DNA from: Chloroflexota bacterium
Lineage (GTDB): Bacteria; Chloroflexota; Dehalococcoidia; Lucifugimonadales; Australimonadaceae
NCBI GenBank assembly: GCA_022574265.1
Contig: JACZSI010000084.1
Span: 1 to 7,474 of the forward strand
Reading direction: 5' to 3'
DNA: 7,474 bases
The number at the start of each line of letters is the position of its first letter. Within the stretch, counting starts at the first letter, position 1. Made by a program: the position numbers and the translations under genes. The notes beneath the pieces were generated by a model. The model was given only the letters and a program-made list of their open reading frames with translations, had not been told where the DNA came from and made no database searches. Below, one piece after another: positions 5,120-7,474 of this stretch.

Positions 5120-6028
5120 GTGGCCCAGCAACGCTTCGTATACGGCGGGCAGGCGGTGGTCGAGGGCGTGATGATCCGCGGCCGCACGACCTACGCGTGC
5201 TCGGCGCGCCATCCGAACGGCGACATACGCACGCGCTCTTGGCCGGTGCCGCCGTGGGCGACGAGCCGCTGGCGGCGCATCCCGTTCGTCCGCGGCACGC
5301 TCGTGCTCAGCGAGACGATGGTCATGGGCATGCGCGCGCTCACGTACTCGGCGCAGGTGGCGGCGGGCGAGGACGAAGACGACGGTGAGCCGATCCCGAA
5401 GTGGATGCTCGCGGCCACGCTGACGTTCTCGCTCGGGCTCGCGGTGCTGCTGTTCTTCGTCACCCCCCTGCTGCTGACGCATACGCTGGTGGACCGGTTC
5501 ACGGATAGCTCGGTGCTCAGCAACACGGCCGAGGGCGTGCTGCGGCTCGCCATCTTCTTCCTGTACCTGCTCCTGATCGGGCTGATGCCGAGCATCCGCC
5601 GCGTCTTCGCCTACCACGCGGCCGAGCACATGACGGTACACGCGAACGAGCACGAGCTGCCGCTCGAGACCGGCAACGTCCGCAAGTTCCCGGCCGCGCA
5701 CCCCCGCTGCGGCACGGCGTTCCTGCTCACCGTCATGATCGTCGCCATCATCGTCTTCGCGATGCTGGGCACGCCCGACCTGCCGCTGCGCATCCTCTCG
5801 CGGATCGTGCTCCTCCCCGTCATCGCGGGCATCGCGTACGAGGTGATCCGCTACACGGCCGCGCACGAGGACAACGCCTTCGTCCGCGCGCTCGCCGTGC
5901 CCGGCCTGGCCCTCCAGAAGCTGACGACGCGCCCGCCGGACGACGACCAGATCGAGGTCGCCATCTCAGCGATGACGACGGCCATCGACGCGGACGTGCG
6001 GGCTGCCGCCTCCCCCTCGCCGGCCTAG
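5120..6028 (+). CDS. DUF1385 family membrane protein (YqhQ-like)
   Basis: 302 residues with the hallmarks of DUF1385, the family of Bacillus YqhQ. These are an N-terminal GGQAVVEGVMIRG (9-21), a central YHAAEH (165-170, usually YHGAEH), and HPRCGT (194-199). The conserved His, Glu and Cys residues suggest metal binding or catalysis, but I know of no established reaction. About four hydrophobic segments fit membrane spans: about 95-118, 140-159, 199-218 and 225-243. An acidic patch (EDEDDGE) precedes the first. Start: GTG at 5120, six nt after GGGAG (5109-5113); the first conserved motif begins nine residues in. A terminator lies between it and rpmE, so it needs its own promoter; TAACAT (5066-5071) is a possible weak -10 with no good -35. 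The rpmE-DUF1385 neighbourhood is common; the prfA that often follows is replaced here by a convergent gene. Confidence 0.9.
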   Translation: MAQQRFVYGGQAVVEGVMIRGRTTYACSARHPNGDIRTRSWPVPPWATSRWRRIPFVRGTLVLSETMVMGMRALTYSAQVAAGEDEDDGEPIPKWMLAATLTFSLGLAVLLFFVTPLLLTHTLVDRFTDSSVLSNTAEGVLRLAIFFLYLLLIGLMPSIRRVFAYHAAEHMTVHANEHELPLETGNVRKFPAAHPRCGTAFLLTVMIVAIIVFAMLGTPDLPLRILSRIVLLPVIAGIAYEVIRYTAAHEDNAFVRALAVPGLALQKLTTRPPDDDQIEVAISAMTTAIDADVRAAASPSPA

Positions 6029-6072
6029 CGCGGGAGGTCCACGGTGGGGTGCTGTCCGTCCTGCTCACGCCC

Positions 6073-6930
6073 TCAGCCGCTGGATGGGCCGCCGGTAGCG
6101 CCGCGCTCCCGCTTGTTCTCTGCCCGTATGGCGAGATAGACGCCCGCGAGCACCAGCGCGGCCGCGGGGACGACCGTCCACGGCGGCATCTCGTCGAGGA
6201 TGACGATGGCCAGCAGCGTCGCGACCACCGGCTCGGCGCGGACCGCCAGCGAGACGCTCGTCGCCGAGGCGTGTGCGAGCGCCCAGTTCAGCAGCGTGTG
6301 CCCGATGGCCTGGGGGACGAGCGCGGACAGGCCGATCCAGAAGTAGGTCTCGGCCGGCAGCCCGAGCATCGGCGCGCCGGTGGCCACCGCCGCGACGAGC
6401 AGCATCGCGGCGGTGATCGTGTAGACGACGGTGACGTAGGGCAGGTTGGCGATCCGGGTCCTGGCCCGCCGGCCGGCCAGGAGGTAGCCGGCGACCGCGA
6501 CGGCGGCAAGCAGCGCGAGGCCGTCACCGAGCAGCCGCCGCTCGTCGTCGCCTCCGACCGCCAGCACGGCGCCCCCGGCCAGCGTCAGCGCGACCGCAGC
6601 CGCGGTCAGCCGGCCGACGCGCTCGCGCAGCCATAGGTGCGACGCGAGCGCGACGAACACGGGCGTGGTCGTGACCAGCAGCACGGAGCTCGCGACCGAC
6701 GTCAGCCCCAGCGAGGTGATCCACAACACGAAGTGGGCCGCCAGGAAGAACCCCGAGAGGACGAGCAACGGCATGTCGGCCCGGCGCAGCGCTCGCAGCC
6801 CAGCGCGCGAGCGCAGCAGCGTCGGCACGGCGACGAGCGCGGCGCCCAGGCTCAGGCGGTACGCGGCGAAGGTCAACGGCTCGGTGTCGGCCAGGCGGAT
6901 GAAGATGGCGGCGGCGGATACGCTGGCCAC
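6073..6930 (-). CDS. EamA-family (drug/metabolite superfamily) transporter
   Basis: 285 residues from the GTG at 6930. It has two tandem EamA repeats (about 1-125 and 135-270), each of about five hydrophobic segments. Repeat 1 ends with WLRERV followed by a hydrophobic span and AGGAVLAVGG; repeat 2 has GHTLLNWAL and ILDEMPPW followed by LAGVYLAIRA. These are typical of the inner-membrane DMT exporters; the substrate cannot be predicted. The start is doubtful. The GTG falls inside what looks like the first membrane span. The frame upstream reads PVVLWGWIAVG, hydrophobic residues that belong to that span, yet contains no ATG, GTG or TTG before the in-frame stop at 6997-6999. An ATC at 6940-6942 is a conceivable rare start. 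It follows the MmgE/PrpD gene by 46 bp on the same strand, so an operon is likely. It converges on the DUF1385 gene with 44 bp between them and no clear terminator. Confidence 0.88.
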   Translation of the reverse strand: MASVSAAAIFIRLADTEPLTFAAYRLSLGAALVAVPTLLRSRAGLRALRRADMPLLVLSGFFLAAHFVLWITSLGLTSVASSVLLVTTTPVFVALASHLWLRERVGRLTAAAVALTLAGGAVLAVGGDDERRLLGDGLALLAAVAVAGYLLAGRRARTRIANLPYVTVVYTITAAMLLVAAVATGAPMLGLPAETYFWIGLSALVPQAIGHTLLNWALAHASATSVSLAVRAEPVVATLLAIVILDEMPPWTVVPAAALVLAGVYLAIRAENKRERGATGGPSSG

Positions 6931-6976
6931 GCCGACGGCGATCCAGCCCCAGAGGACGACGGGGCGCGGCCCGGAG

Positions 6977-7474
6977 CTACGCGTCCTCCACCACCATCAG
7001 CGATGCGACTTCGCCAACGTCGGGCGCGCCGTCGAGCGCCCAGGCGGCTGCGAGGAGCTGCTCGGCCCGCTGCTCGCCGATCACGGGCGTCGCGATGGCG
7101 CGGTACTTCGCTTCGAGCGCCTCGTCGGTCATCGGGTTGCCGGGGGAGCCGGTCGCGTGCTCGATGCGCGCCTCGACGGTGCGCCCGTCCACGAGGGATA
7201 TCGCGACGTGGACCTGGTCCTCGCCCATGGCGTCGTCGGGCGTCGCCGAGACCAGCGCACGGAGCGCGGCGATCGCCGGGTCCGCGACGCGCTCGTCGCT
7301 GAACTGCGCGTCGTGGCCCGCGCCGTCGACCAGGGCGGCGGCGGCGCAGTGCTGGAAGGAGAACTTGCCCTCGAGGCCCCGGCGCGGCTCCGGGCGGTCC
7401 ATCAGCTCGAGCACCAGCGGGTTCACGCGCGCATGGATCGCCGTGACCTGCTCCGGGCGCAGCCCGTGCTCGGT
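6977..7474 (-). CDS. MmgE/PrpD family protein, C-terminal part, 5'-truncated
   Basis: The frame is open at the right edge and its start lies outside the window; the last 165 residues are visible. They match the C-terminal half of the MmgE/PrpD family (2-methylcitrate dehydratase, cis-aconitate decarboxylase, iminodisuccinate epimerase and many uncharacterised relatives). The motif GLEGKFSFQHCAAAALVDG (33-51) is followed by FSDERVADPAI, a beta-hairpin with LVDGRTVEARI, and the typical GSPGNPMTDEALEAKY (109-124). The substrate cannot be told from this part, and no methylcitrate-cycle genes are visible. An internal GTG at 7424-7426 is not the true start, because conserved sequence (GLRPEQV..I) continues upstream of it. 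The stop at 6977-6979 precedes the EamA gene on the same strand. Confidence 0.9.
   Translation of the reverse strand, partial: TEHGLRPEQVTAIHARVNPLVLELMDRPEPRRGLEGKFSFQHCAAAALVDGAGHDAQFSDERVADPAIAALRALVSATPDDAMGEDQVHVAISLVDGRTVEARIEHATGSPGNPMTDEALEAKYRAIATPVIGEQRAEQLLAAAWALDGAPDVGEVASLMVVEDA

Noticed and set aside
4673..5866. A 397-codon minus-strand open frame opposite rpmE and the DUF1385 gene.
   Set aside because: Arg/His/Glu-rich shadow composition, no recognisable motif, and it is opposite two conserved genes and across a terminator.
6049..7302. Two consecutive plus-strand open frames (about 195 and 221 codons) opposite EamA and MmgE/PrpD.
   Set aside because: Arg/Gln/Gly/Asp-rich composition typical of shadows; the minus-strand genes carry clear family signatures.

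Overview
This 7.5-kb window comes from a GC-rich bacterial chromosome and carries mostly housekeeping genes. The lineage cannot be fixed from the window alone. The order rpmE then a DUF1385 (YqhQ-like) gene, the zinc-type L31, and the sequence style of L21, L27 and DUF1385 suggest a Chloroflexota-like bacterium, perhaps Dehalococcoidia or a relative. That is an inference held at low to moderate confidence. High-GC third positions, frequent GTG starts and long antisense shadow frames fit a genome in the upper 60s percent GC.

Layout, left to right. The window opens inside a class-I glutamine-amidotransferase-like hydrolase of the gamma-glutamyl-GABA hydrolase (peptidase C26) type. It overlaps, apparently at a CTG start codon, a small membrane protein with an N-terminal Cys cluster. 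A roughly 200-bp AT-richer gap follows, holding an unusual promoter with an alternating pyrimidine-purine tract, and then a complete gyrA (919 codons) whose product ends in a long Lys/Ala/Pro-rich tail. A 64-bp gap with a near-consensus promoter leads almost directly into the GTG start of rplU (L21), which overlaps rpmA (L27) by 11 bp. After a 108-bp gap with three successive inverted repeats comes rpmE (L31), a strong hairpin terminator, and a DUF1385 membrane protein. All of these are on the plus strand. Converging from the right edge on the minus strand are an incomplete MmgE/PrpD-family gene and an EamA-family transporter.

The core genes serve DNA supercoiling (gyrase A) and the 50S ribosomal subunit (L21, L27, L31). 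The usual partners gyrB, obgE and prfA are not next to them here. The flanking genes (C26 hydrolase, MmgE/PrpD, EamA) are accessory metabolic and transport genes with no visible link to the core.

I see no mobile element, CRISPR array, tRNA, rRNA or obviously new multi-gene system. The observations most worth following are the histone-H1-like tail on GyrA, the potentially supercoiling-sensitive gyrA promoter, the Ala-Pro pair at the quinolone-contact positions of GyrA, the apparently near-leaderless rplU transcript, and two genes whose start codons are non-canonical or unresolved.
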